DNA from: Rhodobacter sp.
GTDB taxonomy: Bacteria; Pseudomonadota; Alphaproteobacteria; Rhodobacterales; Rhodobacteraceae
DNA length: 64,000 nt
Direction of reading: 5' to 3'
Assembly: GCA_027489175.1 (NCBI GenBank)
Contig: JAIYAE010000019.1
Location: 277,080 to 341,079 of the forward strand
Within the stretch, counting starts at the first letter, position 1; each line of letters starts with the position of its first letter. A model generated the notes under the pieces. It made no database searches, was not told the origin of the DNA, and saw nothing but the letters and a program-made list of their open reading frames with translations. The position numbers were made by a program, and so were the translations under genes. Shown here piece by piece: positions 1 through 8,892 of this stretch.

Positions 1-1461
1 CTGCAGGACCTTGCACCGGGGGCGGTGGTGGCGGCAGTCGCAGCACCCCTGCCTGGTGCAGTGCCGCGCGGCCACAAGATCGCCACGCAGGCCATTGCCA
101 GGGGTGACATGGTCATCCGCTATGGCCAGATCATCGGCCAGGCCACCGCCGACATTCCAGCCGGCGCGCATATCCACAGCCACAACCTAGGGATGGGCCC
201 GCATTCCAGCGACTATGCCATCGGCGCGGAATGCCGCCCCCTGCCCGCGCTGCCGCCGCGCAGCTTCATGGGCTACCATCGCCCTGATGGGACCGTCGGC
301 ACCAGGAACTACCTTGGCATCCTGACCTCGGTGAACTGCTCCGGCTCCGTCGCGCGCTTCATCGCCGAAGCAGCTGAGAAAGACCCGGTTCTGGCAGCCA
401 TGCCAGGGATCGACGGGATCGTGCCCATCGTCCACCAGACCGGCTGCGGCATGTCTGGCACCAACGAAGGCTACGCCACCCTGATGCGCACGCTGAAAGG
501 CTATGCGAGGAACCCGAACTTCGGCGGCATCCTTCTGGTGGGTCTGGGGTGTGAGGTGATGCAGGTCCCCGATCTTGTCGGCCAGGGCCGCCTGCGCCCC
601 GATGGCAACTTCCGCTACATGACCATCCAGGGCGAAGGCGGCACCCGCGCCACCATCGACCGGGCCCTGACCGTGTTGCGCGAAATGGCCGAGGTTGCAG
701 GGCGGCTGGAGCGCGCGCCCGCCCCGGTGTCAAAGCTGGTCGTCGGCCTGCAATGCGGTGGGTCCGACGGATATAGCGGCATCACCGCCAACCCCGCCCT
801 GGGTCATGCCTCGGACCTTCTGGTCCAGATGGGCGGCACCACGATCCTGTCGGAAACGCCTGAGATTTACGGCGCTGAACACCTTCTGACCCGCCGCGCC
901 GTCAGCGCCGAAGTGGGCGAGACGCTGTTGGAGCGGATCCGCTGGTGGGAAGACTACACCGCCCGGAACGAGGGTGAGATGGACAACAACCCCAGCCCCG
1001 GAAACAAGCGCGGCGGGCTGACGACGATTCTGGAGAAATCCCTTGGGGCCGTGGCAAAAGGCGGCACCGCCCCCCTGTCCGGCGTCTACAAGTTCGCCGA
1101 ACCGATCACCACCCCCGGCTTTGTCTACATGGACAGCCCCGGCTATGACCCCTGCTCCGTCACCGGCCAGATCGCATCCGGCGCCACGCTGATCGTCTTC
1201 ACAACGGGCCGCGGGTCCGTCTCGGGCTACAAGCCCAGCCCCTGCATCAAGCTGGCGACCAACTCGGAAATGTACGCTCGGATGAAAGAGGATATGGACA
1301 TCAACTGCGGCGACATCCTTGACGGCATCAGCATCGAGGCGAAGGGGCAAGAGATCCTCGACAAGATCATCGCCACCGCAAGCGGCGCGCAGACCCTGTC
1401 CGAGGAACTCGGCTTCGGCGATGCGGAGTTTGTCCCCTGGCAGATCGGGGCGGTGATGTGA
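1..1461 (+). CDS. uxaA: Altronate dehydratase (UxaA family), 5' end cut by window edge
   Basis: Family role: dehydrates D-altronate (or a related hexonate/hexarate) to 2-keto-3-deoxygluconate in the cytoplasm, with iron bound in the large C-terminal domain. The frame is open from base 1, giving 486 visible residues against about 500 for the family, so only the first few codons lie outside; the GTG at 25 is internal. The N-terminal part (to about residue 60) matches the small SAF-like domain, followed by the GD_AH core with its conserved cysteines in CSGSVAR, HQTGCGMSGTNEG, GLGCEV, QCGGSDGYSG, SPGYDP and SGYKPSPCIK. A 76 bp gap separates it from a co-directional hydrolase. Galactarate dehydratase and related sugar-acid dehydratases are alternatives within the same family, so the substrate is inferred only. 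Confidence 0.9.
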   Translation: MQDLAPGAVVAAVAAPLPGAVPRGHKIATQAIARGDMVIRYGQIIGQATADIPAGAHIHSHNLGMGPHSSDYAIGAECRPLPALPPRSFMGYHRPDGTVGTRNYLGILTSVNCSGSVARFIAEAAEKDPVLAAMPGIDGIVPIVHQTGCGMSGTNEGYATLMRTLKGYARNPNFGGILLVGLGCEVMQVPDLVGQGRLRPDGNFRYMTIQGEGGTRATIDRALTVLREMAEVAGRLERAPAPVSKLVVGLQCGGSDGYSGITANPALGHASDLLVQMGGTTILSETPEIYGAEHLLTRRAVSAEVGETLLERIRWWEDYTARNEGEMDNNPSPGNKRGGLTTILEKSLGAVAKGGTAPLSGVYKFAEPITTPGFVYMDSPGYDPCSVTGQIASGATLIVFTTGRGSVSGYKPSPCIKLATNSEMYARMKEDMDINCGDILDGISIEAKGQEILDKIIATASGAQTLSEELGFGDAEFVPWQIGAVM

Positions 1462-1537
1462 TGGGGCCGTTCTTCGGTCCTCACGTCCCGCATCGCTGGC
1501 GCAGCGCAGCGCTGGCAGCCCTTGCTTTGCGCAAGCC

Positions 1538-2338
1538 ATGACCCAGCCCCCCTACCGCTGGCCCGACCCCGACCGCGACTACATGAACGGGGCCTTCATC
1601 CCCGGCGGCGCGGACTATCCCGCCCGCTGGCAGGCGCAGGCCGCCGCCTTCCGCTCAGCCCTCGGTTCCCGGGCCGAGCTTGAGCAGCCCTACGGCCCCG
1701 CCCCCCGGCAACGGTTTGACCTCTTCCTGCCCGAAGCCGCCCCGCGCGGTACGCTCATCTATGTCCACGGCGGCTACTGGCATCTCTTTGACAAGTCGCT
1801 CTGGTCCCACCTTGCCGCCGGCGCGCTGGGGCGGGGCTTTGCCGTCGCCATGCCCGGCTACACCCTTGCGCCCGAGGCGCGTCTGGCCGAGATGACCGCC
1901 GAAATCGCCGCCGCCTGCCGCAGGGTCGCCGCCCGCATCCCCGGGCCGATGGTGGTCACCGGCCACTCCGCCGGCGGCCACCTTGCCGCCCGCATGGGCT
2001 GCGCTGACCTCGCGCTGCCCGTGGCCCGCGTGGTCCCGATCTCGCCCCTGACGGAACTTGGCCCCCTGATGGCCACCGCGATGAACGCGACCCTGCGGAT
2101 CGACGAGGCCGAGGCGGCGGCGGAGAGCCCGGCCCGGCGCGCCTTGCGCCCGGGCACCACCGCCCATGTCTGGGTCGGCGCCGCCGAACGCCCCGCCTTC
2201 CTCTGGCACGCCCGCACCCTGGCCGAGGTTTGGGACTGCCCCTGGACCGCCACCCCCGACCGCCACCACTTCGACGTGATCGAGGCGTTGGAGAACCCGG
2301 CCTCAGCTTTGTGCGAGACGCTCTTCCAGGGCCTGTGA
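1538..2338 (+). CDS. Alpha/beta hydrolase, kynurenine formamidase-like
   Basis: A 266-residue serine hydrolase of the alpha/beta fold. The oxyanion-hole motif HGGYW is at residues 77-81, the nucleophile elbow GHSAGGH at 142-148 (Ser144), and a C-terminal DRHHFDVIE segment supplies the likely catalytic His. The HGGYW plus GHSAGGH pairing is typical of arylformamidase (KynB-like) and carboxylesterase relatives. No kynureninase or tryptophan dioxygenase gene is nearby, so a role in tryptophan degradation is not supported by context. It follows the altronate dehydratase gene on the same strand, and its 3' end converges on an ABC transporter operon 68 bp away. Cytoplasmic; no signal peptide seen. 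Confidence 0.8.
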   Translation: MTQPPYRWPDPDRDYMNGAFIPGGADYPARWQAQAAAFRSALGSRAELEQPYGPAPRQRFDLFLPEAAPRGTLIYVHGGYWHLFDKSLWSHLAAGALGRGFAVAMPGYTLAPEARLAEMTAEIAAACRRVAARIPGPMVVTGHSAGGHLAARMGCADLALPVARVVPISPLTELGPLMATAMNATLRIDEAEAAAESPARRALRPGTTAHVWVGAAERPAFLWHARTLAEVWDCPWTATPDRHHFDVIEALENPASALCETLFQGL

Positions 2339-2406
2339 CGCCCGGCGCGTCGATGAGCGCGGCACCCATCGCAACGGGTAAACGCGGTCAAACGAAAAGC
2401 CGCAGC

Positions 2407-3267
2407 CTACAGCATCGCCTCTTCCGCGCGCCGTGCCTCGGCCTCACGTGCGGCTTCAATCCGGGCGCGGCGGCGGCGGTTGATCTCGTAGATCACGGCC
2501 AGGACCAGCGTCACGCAGATCAACAGGAAGGCCAGCGCGTTGATCGTCGGCGTGATCCCGGCGCGGACCTTGGAGAAGACATAGACCGTCAGTGTATCGG
2601 CCCCGCCCCGGGTGAACTGCGTCACGTTGAAGTTCTCGATCGACTGGAAGAACGCGACCGCCGCCCCGGCCCCGATGGCCGGGTAAAGATGCGGCAGCAG
2701 GATCCGCCGCATCACCTGCGCATGCGAAGCCCCCAGATCCAGCGCCGCCTCTTCCAGCCCCGCATCAAACGACTGCAGCCGCGCCAGCACCAGCAGCATC
2801 ACCATCGCCGCGATATAGCTGACCTGGCCTAGCACGCTCAGATGCAGGCCGGGATTGAACAGGAAGAACTCCGTCCCGACCGCATTGCCCATCTTGGTCC
2901 ACAGGATCATCGTGGAAATGCCGATCACCACCCCCGGGATCAAGATGGTCGAGATCATGAGGCCGTAAAGCACCGTCCGCGCCCGCCCCGCGATGGAGTT
3001 GATGACGATGGCGCTGGCCGTCCCGATCACGACCGAGATCAACGCCACCGCAACCGCCACCCACAGCGTGTTGGCAAAGGCCCACATCATCCGCTCATCC
3101 GCGATCATCTCGCTGAACCACATTGTGGTCCAGCCGCGCCATGGCACGATGGAAGGCAGCTTGCTGTCGTTGAACGCCGCCCCAGACATCACGATCAGCG
3201 GGGCCAGCATGAAGATCAGGAACAGCACCATGTAGACATGGGCAAGGGTCTGGCGGGTCTTGTGCAT
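2407..3267 (-). CDS. ABC transporter permease, PotC-like (polyamine/opine family)
   Basis: Inner-membrane permease of 286 residues with about six hydrophobic segments. The binding-protein-dependent transport (EAA) loop is visible as EEAALDLGASHAQVMRRILLPHL near residues 173-195, the contact for the ATPase. The N-terminal order (short cytoplasmic tail, first helix, long periplasmic loop) and length fit PotC-type subunits. It is the last gene of a four-gene minus-strand operon: binding protein, ATPase, PotB-like permease, then this one, 11 bp downstream of the PotB-like gene. The highly charged C-terminal tail (RRRRARIEAAREAEARRAEEA) is longer than usual and may be an amphipathic cytoplasmic helix. 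Substrate unknown. Confidence 0.88.
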   Translation of the reverse strand: MHKTRQTLAHVYMVLFLIFMLAPLIVMSGAAFNDSKLPSIVPWRGWTTMWFSEMIADERMMWAFANTLWVAVAVALISVVIGTASAIVINSIAGRARTVLYGLMISTILIPGVVIGISTMILWTKMGNAVGTEFFLFNPGLHLSVLGQVSYIAAMVMLLVLARLQSFDAGLEEAALDLGASHAQVMRRILLPHLYPAIGAGAAVAFFQSIENFNVTQFTRGGADTLTVYVFSKVRAGITPTINALAFLLICVTLVLAVIYEINRRRRARIEAAREAEARRAEEAML

Positions 3268-3278
3268 GGGCGGCCCCC

Positions 3279-4205
3279 CTACTTCGCGATGTCAGACAGC
3301 TTGACCCGGAACAGCCACATCGCGACCGACACGAACAGCGTGCAGAGGATCAAGAGAAGGAAGGCGTAGGCGCTGGCAGTGTTCCAGTCGAGCGCGTCAT
3401 TGAACGTCTCGTTGATCGTCTGGGTGAACCATTGCGAGGTGGTAGACCCCAAGATCGACGGCACCAGCAACGACCCCGCCGACAGCATGAACACCATGAC
3501 GCAGCCGCTGGCGATGCCGGGCTTCGCATGCGGGATCACAATCCGCCAATGGATCTTCCACCACGGCGCGCCCAGGTCTTCCGCCGCCTCGATCTGGTTG
3601 GTGTCCAGGGACTGGATCGCGTTGTAGATCGGGAACAGCATGAAAAGGACGTAAGTGTAGATCAGCCCGATCACCACGCCGGTAAAGCCCATGTTGGTCC
3701 AGCGGATCGGGTCCTCGATCAGCCCCACCGCCAAGAGCAGCGCGTTGAGCGGCCCCTTGAAGGCCAGGATGATCCACCAGGCAAAGGCCCGCAGCACTTC
3801 GGACACCCACAGCGGGATGAAGAGCAGCAGGATCAGCGTCGGCAGCGACTTCGGGTTCACGATCTTGGCCATGTAATAGGCCAGGGGATAGGCCAGCATC
3901 AGGCACAGAACCGCAACGACCATCGAATACCAGATCGTCAAAAGGAAGGTCCGCACCCGGACCGGAATCTCGAACTCGATCCCGAACAGGCTGGACGTGA
4001 CCTGCCCTTCGAACACTTTGAGGTAGTTGTTCGCGCTATAGACGTCGCGCGGCCCGCCGATTTCAGAGACAGGCAGGTAGGGACGGAAGCTTTGTTCAAA
4101 CAACGTGATGTTCGGCACGATCACCAGCATCAGCAGCCAGAAGGCCACCAGAAGGCACATGATCAGCGTCAGGCCGGACCCATAGCGGCGCAGAAGCTCT
4201 TGCAT
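3279..4205 (-). CDS. ABC transporter permease, PotB-like
   Basis: A 308-residue inner-membrane permease with six predicted helices and the EAA loop (EAAEDLGAPWWKIHWRIVIPH, around residues 207-227). A long periplasmic segment after the first helix is typical of PotB/PotH-type subunits. Its start follows the stop of the ATPase gene by only 3 bp, and 11 bp separate it from the PotC-like gene, so translation of the operon is probably coupled. Together with the ATPase (4209-5288) and the Tat-exported binding protein (5464-6591) it forms a complete importer. The family takes up spermidine, putrescine or related cations; the substrate here is not determined. Confidence 0.88.
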   Translation of the reverse strand: MQELLRRYGSGLTLIMCLLVAFWLLMLVIVPNITLFEQSFRPYLPVSEIGGPRDVYSANNYLKVFEGQVTSSLFGIEFEIPVRVRTFLLTIWYSMVVAVLCLMLAYPLAYYMAKIVNPKSLPTLILLLFIPLWVSEVLRAFAWWIILAFKGPLNALLLAVGLIEDPIRWTNMGFTGVVIGLIYTYVLFMLFPIYNAIQSLDTNQIEAAEDLGAPWWKIHWRIVIPHAKPGIASGCVMVFMLSAGSLLVPSILGSTTSQWFTQTINETFNDALDWNTASAYAFLLLILCTLFVSVAMWLFRVKLSDIAK

Positions 4206-4208
4206 GGG

Positions 4209-5288
4209 TCAGCCCCTTACGTTCGCATCGGGCAGGATCGCGGCCCGCGCGGCATCAAAGGACATGAACATCTTTGCGCCCAAGGCCGGCACCGTGGCCG
4301 ACCCGTCGTTGCGCAGTTCCGAGGTCAGCGTTGCGCCACTGTCGCTGGTGGCGTGGACGGTGATGAAATTGCCCTCGAAGGACACATCGCCCACCGTGAC
4401 CGGGATCGCGTTTTCCGCGCCTGCGGTGGCGGAAAGAAGGGTGTGTTCCGGCCGGACATAAAGCTTGCCCGCCTTGCCCGTCACCTCGCCCAGCCGGGCG
4501 CGGAACTGGCCATGCGGGGTGGCAAAGCTGGCCATGCCGCTTGCGGCCTGCTGCACTTCGCCGGTGAAGATGTTGTTTTCACCGACAAAACTGGCAACGA
4601 AACCGTTGACCGGGTTGTTGTAGATCTCACGCGGGTCGGCGATCTGCTGGATCCGGCCTTGGCTCATGACGCCGACGCGGTCGGACATCGCCAAAGCCTC
4701 GCCCTGGTCATGGGTGATGTAGATGAACGTGACGCCGGTTCGCTTCTGGATGGCGCGAAGTTCGGCCCGCATGTGCTGGCGCAGCTTCAGGTCAAGCGCC
4801 GACAGGGGTTCGTCCAGCAGCATGACCTGCGGTTCCACCGCCAAAGCACGGGCAATCGCCACGCGCTGCTTCTGGCCGCCCGAAAGCTGGCTGACCATCT
4901 TGTCCGCCGCCCCGGGCAGGTCGACGAGCTTCAGGAGTTCCTCGGCCTTCCTGCGGCGCGTGGCCTTGTCGACGCCGCGCACCTCAAGGCCAAAGCTGAT
5001 GTTCTCCCAGATCGGCATCAGCGCGAACAGGGCAAGGTTCTGGAAGATCAGGGCCGTTGGCCGCTGGTTCGGGCGCTGGCCCTTCATGTCGTTGCCGCCG
5101 ATGCGGATCGTGCCTTGCGTCGGCTCGATGAACCCCGAGACCATGCGCAGGATCGTCGTCTTGCCACAGCCCGAGGGGCCGAGGAACGAAAAGAACTCAC
5201 CCGGTTTGATCGACACATTGGCATTGTCCACGGCTCGGAACGTTCCGAAGTCGCAGCACACGTTCTCCAGATCAATTCCCGCGCTCAT
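4209..5288 (-). CDS. ABC transporter ATP-binding protein, PotA-like
   Basis: ATPase subunit of 359 residues that powers the minus-strand importer from the cytoplasmic face. Walker A GPSGCGKT is at residues 37-44, the signature LSGGQKQR near 136-143, Walker B MLLDEP about 20 residues later, and the switch His in YITHDQ. Beyond residue 240 a TOBE-type domain follows (GENNIFTGEV, YVRPEH), as in PotA, MalK and UgpC. It sits 175 bp downstream of the binding-protein gene, the widest gap in the operon, and that gap contains a stem-loop (5415-5442) that could set the usual excess of binding protein over membrane subunits. Confidence 0.92.
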   Translation of the reverse strand: MSAGIDLENVCCDFGTFRAVDNANVSIKPGEFFSFLGPSGCGKTTILRMVSGFIEPTQGTIRIGGNDMKGQRPNQRPTALIFQNLALFALMPIWENISFGLEVRGVDKATRRRKAEELLKLVDLPGAADKMVSQLSGGQKQRVAIARALAVEPQVMLLDEPLSALDLKLRQHMRAELRAIQKRTGVTFIYITHDQGEALAMSDRVGVMSQGRIQQIADPREIYNNPVNGFVASFVGENNIFTGEVQQAASGMASFATPHGQFRARLGEVTGKAGKLYVRPEHTLLSATAGAENAIPVTVGDVSFEGNFITVHATSDSGATLTSELRNDGSATVPALGAKMFMSFDAARAAILPDANVRG

Positions 5289-5414
5289 GGCCGTCGTCTT
5301 CCCCTGATGTCGTCTTTTTGCTGCAGGCTAGCAGGCAGCATTGCCCGTTCAATGGCTATCGCCAGATCAGTCCCGGGATTGGGTCCAAAGCGACAGGCCA
5401 GCGCGAAAATGAGG

Positions 5415-5442
5415 CACGCCGAGCCCCTTCGGACCCGGCGTG
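5415..5442 (-). promoter_or_regulatory. Intra-operon stem-loop between binding-protein and ATPase genes
   Basis: CACGCCG and CGGCGTG arms (7 bp) enclose a loop that contains a C(UUCG)G-like element on the plus strand. There is no long U-tract. It lies just after the binding-protein stop (5464), where ABC operons often carry a stabilising or partially terminating hairpin that raises the binding protein over the membrane subunits. That role is inferred. Confidence 0.45.
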
Positions 5443-5463
5443 ACCAATTGGCTAGTGTCGCAC

Positions 5464-6591
5464 TCAGGCGGCCTTGTACTTGTCGGCGTATTCGGCGCGC
5501 TTGGCCAGGAACTCGGCCGACTGGTCGGGCCACCACCACAGCTTGGCAAGCGCCTCGTCGTTGAAGGTGCCGCTGTAGTAGGCGGCGACTTCCGGGTCGA
5601 GGAGGTCGGCCGCACCCTTGCCCACCGGGTTCGACGAGAAGGCCGAAGCCCAGCCCGCAGCACCCTCGGCAGTAGAGACGTATTTCACGAACTCATGCGC
5701 CTGGTCGACGTTGGCCGCGTTCTTCATCATGATGAAGCCCTGGTGCCAGGCAAAGGCACCTTCCACCGGAGCAAGATAGGCATAGCCGTCCTTGCGCAGG
5801 TTGAAGCCGGTCGAATCCCAGCACAGGCCGACCGTGGCGCCGTTGGCGGTGAAGCCGGCGTTGGCCTCGTTCTCGCCCGACCACCACTGCACGACGTTGC
5901 CCTTGGCTTCGATCGCCTTGGCCAGCGCAATGTCCCACAGCTCGGCCATTGCGGCCATGTCGGTGTAGCCGTCCATCCACGGACGCGGCAGCTGACCGGT
6001 CGCATCCAGCCAGCGGCCCATCGCGGCCAGTGCCGAGTGCGGGCGCACAACGGCCGAGTTTTCGGCGTTGAACAGGTCACCCAGGCTGGGCGGAGTCGAC
6101 AGCTTGGCATCGGCGCTGTTCACCACCAGCGATTCGGTGCCCCAGACCGACGGCACGTATTTCAGCGCGCCACCGGGACGCGAACGCTCGCCCGCCGCAC
6201 CGTCCGCCAGACCCGGCAGATAGTTGTCCATCGCCAGCTTCGATTCGTCGAACGCGCCCAGAAGGCCGTTCGAATCCCAGGCCCCGACGCGGTCGATCGT
6301 CGGCTCGATGATGTCGATCCCGCCCGCTTCCAGCGCGACCTTGCCTTCGGCAAACATCGTGTCCTGGTCGGGCAGTTCCTTGAAGTTCACCTTGATGCCG
6401 GTCGCGGCTTCAAACGCCGGGAAAACCTTTTCCACCAGCGCAGGATAGCCGGCCCAGCCGACAAAGTTGATCTCGCCCGAAGAGGCGAGCGCCTTGGACG
6501 AGATGATCGCCGGGGCGGCAAGAAGGCCCGCACCCGCGGCAGAGCCTTGCAGGAACCGGCGGCGGTTGAAGGCAGAGGTTGATTTTTTCAC
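5464..6591 (-). CDS. Tat-exported periplasmic substrate-binding protein, PotD-like
   Basis: A 375-residue extracellular solute-binding protein. I chose the GTG at 6591 because it is preceded by an AGGGAG ribosome site and begins a proper twin-arginine signal: KKSTSAFN, then RRRFLQG, then a hydrophobic stretch ending near ALAS. Reading further upstream gives unconserved residues. The mature protein begins INFVGWAGYP and has the PotD-like ligand pocket pattern (FKELPDQD, then VPSVWGTESLVVN near residue 145). Tat export suggests that the protein folds before translocation, which is unusual but known for this group. First gene of the importer operon; a promoter with TTGACA lies upstream (6741-6769). 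The ligand is unproven; polyamines or other small amines are the family default. Confidence 0.88.
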   Translation of the reverse strand: MKKSTSAFNRRRFLQGSAAGAGLLAAPAIISSKALASSGEINFVGWAGYPALVEKVFPAFEAATGIKVNFKELPDQDTMFAEGKVALEAGGIDIIEPTIDRVGAWDSNGLLGAFDESKLAMDNYLPGLADGAAGERSRPGGALKYVPSVWGTESLVVNSADAKLSTPPSLGDLFNAENSAVVRPHSALAAMGRWLDATGQLPRPWMDGYTDMAAMAELWDIALAKAIEAKGNVVQWWSGENEANAGFTANGATVGLCWDSTGFNLRKDGYAYLAPVEGAFAWHQGFIMMKNAANVDQAHEFVKYVSTAEGAAGWASAFSSNPVGKGAADLLDPEVAAYYSGTFNDEALAKLWWWPDQSAEFLAKRAEYADKYKAA

Positions 6592-6740
6592 AAGTGGTCT
6601 CCCTGGTTTGATCAGATCAGAGGCTCGGGCTGTCCCCGGTTTTTCTGGTTGTGGTCGTCCATGTCCGGCACGCTTCCGTTCGCTAACTCTGACCGGTAAC
6701 AGCCAGATGTCATCCACCGAAAGCGGTCCCCGGGCGCCAG

Positions 6741-6769
6741 TCTACTCTGGTTTCCACTGCCCCTGTCAA
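6741..6769 (-). promoter_or_regulatory. Sigma-70-like promoter for the binding-protein operon
   Basis: On the minus strand TTGACA (6769-6764) is followed, after 17 bp, by AGTAGA (6746-6741); TAGACT at 19 bp is an alternative -10. Just upstream, ACGTGACAGGC is followed by ACGTTGACAGG, a short direct repeat that overlaps the -35 and could be a regulator site. The 454 bp between the binding-protein start and the ThuA-like start (7046) hold no other gene that I can support. Confidence 0.5.
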
Positions 6770-7045
6770 CGTGCCTGTCACGTTCCGGCAAGAATGAAGG
6801 TAGCGGCCGGATTTATGCATGTTTTCCAGTCGCTTGCAGGATGAATCCCGATCTGTCCAGCCAAGCCCCGGGCGAAGCGATTCGCCCGACCGCCTGCCGT
6901 CCGCAACCCAAAGGCGATCCGCCCGCCATGCCCACATCTGCCAAGGCCCGCCGCCTACGCGCCTGCCCTTCAGGTTTCGCTTGCACCCCGCGCCAAGCGA
7001 TTGCATCCCTGCACCCGAAATGGCCTTCAGGAAGAAAGGGATTCC

Positions 7046-7831
7046 ATGACCATCCGTGTCACCGTCTGGGGCGAGAACGTCCATGAACAGAAGAACAAGG
7101 TCGTGGCCGAGGTCTATCCCAAAACCATGCACGGCACGATCGCCGAGGCGCTGAACCGCGAAGACGGCATCACTGCCACGACCGTCACCTTGCAAGACCC
7201 CGAACACGGGATGACCGCCGCGAAACTGGCCGAAACCGATGTCCTGATCTGGTGGGGCCATGCCGCGCATGGCGATGTCGCTGATGCCGTCGTCGAACGC
7301 GTCTGCAACGCCGTTTGGGGCGGCATGGGGGTGATCTTCCTGCATTCCGCCCATTTCGCCAAACCGTTCAAGCGCCTGATGGGCGCGCCCTGCAACCTCA
7401 CCTGGCGTGAGGCGGGGGAACGTGAGCGTCTCTGGGTCACCAGCCGCCAGCACCCCATCGCCCGCGGCATCCCCGATCATTTCGAGCTTGAGACCGAAGA
7501 AATGTATGGCGAACCCTTCGGCGTCCCCGAACCGCTGGAAACCGTCTTCATCAGCTGGTTCGCCGGGGGTGAGGTGTTCCGCTCGGGCCTGACCTACAAG
7601 CGCGGCGCGGGCAATATCTTCTACTTCCGCCCGGGGCATGAAACCTATCCCACCTATCACCAGCCGCTGGTGCAGCAGGTCATCGCCAATGCCGTCCGCT
7701 GGGCGCATAACCCCGAAGCGCGCATCCAGAACCCGAATGACGCGCCGAACACCCCGGTGACACAGGCGCTGGAGCCGATCACCGAACGCGGCCCCCGCCT
7801 GCACCATGATGGCGAGGAAGGATACCGCTGA
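7046..7831 (+). CDS. ThuA-like domain protein
   Basis: A 261-residue protein of the ThuA family (trehalose-utilisation A; class I glutamine-amidotransferase-like fold). Start at 7046: an AGGAAGAAAGGG ribosome site precedes it and the conserved VTVWGEN segment starts at residue 4. Other family marks are DVLIWWGHAAHGDV near residue 70, GMGVIFLHSAHFA, and the C-terminal FRPGHETYPTYHQP. Its stop overlaps the start of the next gene by one base (TGATG), so it is coupled to a Gfo/Idh/MocA oxidoreductase, the usual ThuA-ThuB partnership. In rhizobia such pairs process disaccharides after oxidation, but the neighbouring importer here is of polyamine type. Catalytic activity is not established for this protein. 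Confidence 0.87.
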   Translation: MTIRVTVWGENVHEQKNKVVAEVYPKTMHGTIAEALNREDGITATTVTLQDPEHGMTAAKLAETDVLIWWGHAAHGDVADAVVERVCNAVWGGMGVIFLHSAHFAKPFKRLMGAPCNLTWREAGERERLWVTSRQHPIARGIPDHFELETEEMYGEPFGVPEPLETVFISWFAGGEVFRSGLTYKRGAGNIFYFRPGHETYPTYHQPLVQQVIANAVRWAHNPEARIQNPNDAPNTPVTQALEPITERGPRLHHDGEEGYR

Positions 7832-8892
7832 TGCAGCCCGTCCGTCTTCTGATCCTTGGCACCGGCGGCATGGCGAAGAACCATGCCGAAGCCTTTGCCG
7901 CCATTCCCGGCGTCAGCCTTGTGGCCGGGATCGACACCCGCGCCGAACCGCTGCAGGCCTTTCAGGCCGCCCACGGCATCCCGCATGGCTTTGCCTCGGT
8001 GGCGGACGCGCTGGCCTGGGGGCAGTTTGATGCCGTGACCAACGTCACGCCAGATGCGGCACACTATGCCACCACCCTGCCCTTCCTTGCGGCGGGCAAG
8101 CATGTCTTGTGCGAAAAGCCCCTGGCGACCAATGCTGCAGACGCGGAAGCCATGACCAGCGCCGCCGCAACCGCGGGCGTGGTGAACATGGTCAACCTCA
8201 GCTACCGCAACGTGCCGGCCTTGCAAAAGGCAGCACAGATGGTGCGGGACGGGGCCATCGGCACCATCCGGCATTTTGAGGCGTCCTATCTGCAAAGCTG
8301 GCTGACCCAGCCCGCCTGGGGCCATTGGGACCGTGAGGCGCAATGGCTGTGGCGGCTGTCCACGGCGCATGGCTCCAAGGGGGTGCTGGGCGATGTGGGG
8401 ATACATATCCTCGACTTCGCCACCTTCATCGCCGGGATGGACGCGGTCGAGGTGTCCTGCCTCCTCCAGACCTTCGACAAGGCCCCCGGCGGGCGGATCG
8501 GCGACTATGTGCTGGACGCCAACGACAGCGCCACGCTGCAACTGCGGCTGGCCAATGGCGCGCTGGGCACGGTTGCCGCCACCCGCTTTGCCACCGGCCA
8601 CCTCAATGACCTGCGCCTCAGGCTTTACGGCCAGACCGGCGGGCTTGAGGTCAGCTTTGAAAGCGCCACCAGCCGCCTGCGCGCCTGCCTGGGTGACAAC
8701 ATCACCGCAGGCCGCTGGGAAGACATCGATTGCCCAGCCGTGCCCACGATCTACCAGCGCTTCATCGCGGCCATCCGCAAGGAAGGCGTGGCCGACCCTG
8801 ACTTCGCCCGCGGGGCCGCCCTCCAGCGCCTTCTCGACCGGGCCGAAGCTTCGGCGGCGGAGGCTGGTCGCCTGCTGCCGGTCGCACCTTAG
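7831..8892 (+). CDS. Gfo/Idh/MocA family oxidoreductase (ThuB-like)
   Basis: A 353-residue NAD(P)-dependent dehydrogenase. The N-terminal Rossmann motif LGTGGMAKNHAEAF starts near residue 9, the family EKP motif (CEKPLATN) lies near residue 93 with its conserved Lys, and the C-terminal half is the substrate-binding alpha/beta domain (GDVGIHILDFATFIAG near residue 188). Translationally coupled to the ThuA-like gene by a one-base stop/start overlap. The pair is divergent from a PotABCD-type importer, so all six genes could act on one imported substrate, but the sequence does not show which. A 313 bp non-coding stretch follows. Confidence 0.88.
   Translation: MQPVRLLILGTGGMAKNHAEAFAAIPGVSLVAGIDTRAEPLQAFQAAHGIPHGFASVADALAWGQFDAVTNVTPDAAHYATTLPFLAAGKHVLCEKPLATNAADAEAMTSAAATAGVVNMVNLSYRNVPALQKAAQMVRDGAIGTIRHFEASYLQSWLTQPAWGHWDREAQWLWRLSTAHGSKGVLGDVGIHILDFATFIAGMDAVEVSCLLQTFDKAPGGRIGDYVLDANDSATLQLRLANGALGTVAATRFATGHLNDLRLRLYGQTGGLEVSFESATSRLRACLGDNITAGRWEDIDCPAVPTIYQRFIAAIRKEGVADPDFARGAALQRLLDRAEASAAEAGRLLPVAP

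Noticed and set aside
3432..5564. A 710-codon open frame on the plus strand across the ABC operon
   Set aside because: It lies antisense to three genes with clear ABC-transporter motifs, has no domain pattern, and is rich in His, Gln, Asp and Arg as expected for the complement of GC-rich codons.
6592..6717. 42-codon upstream extension of the Tat binding protein
   Set aside because: The Tat signal and ribosome site place the start at GTG 6591.
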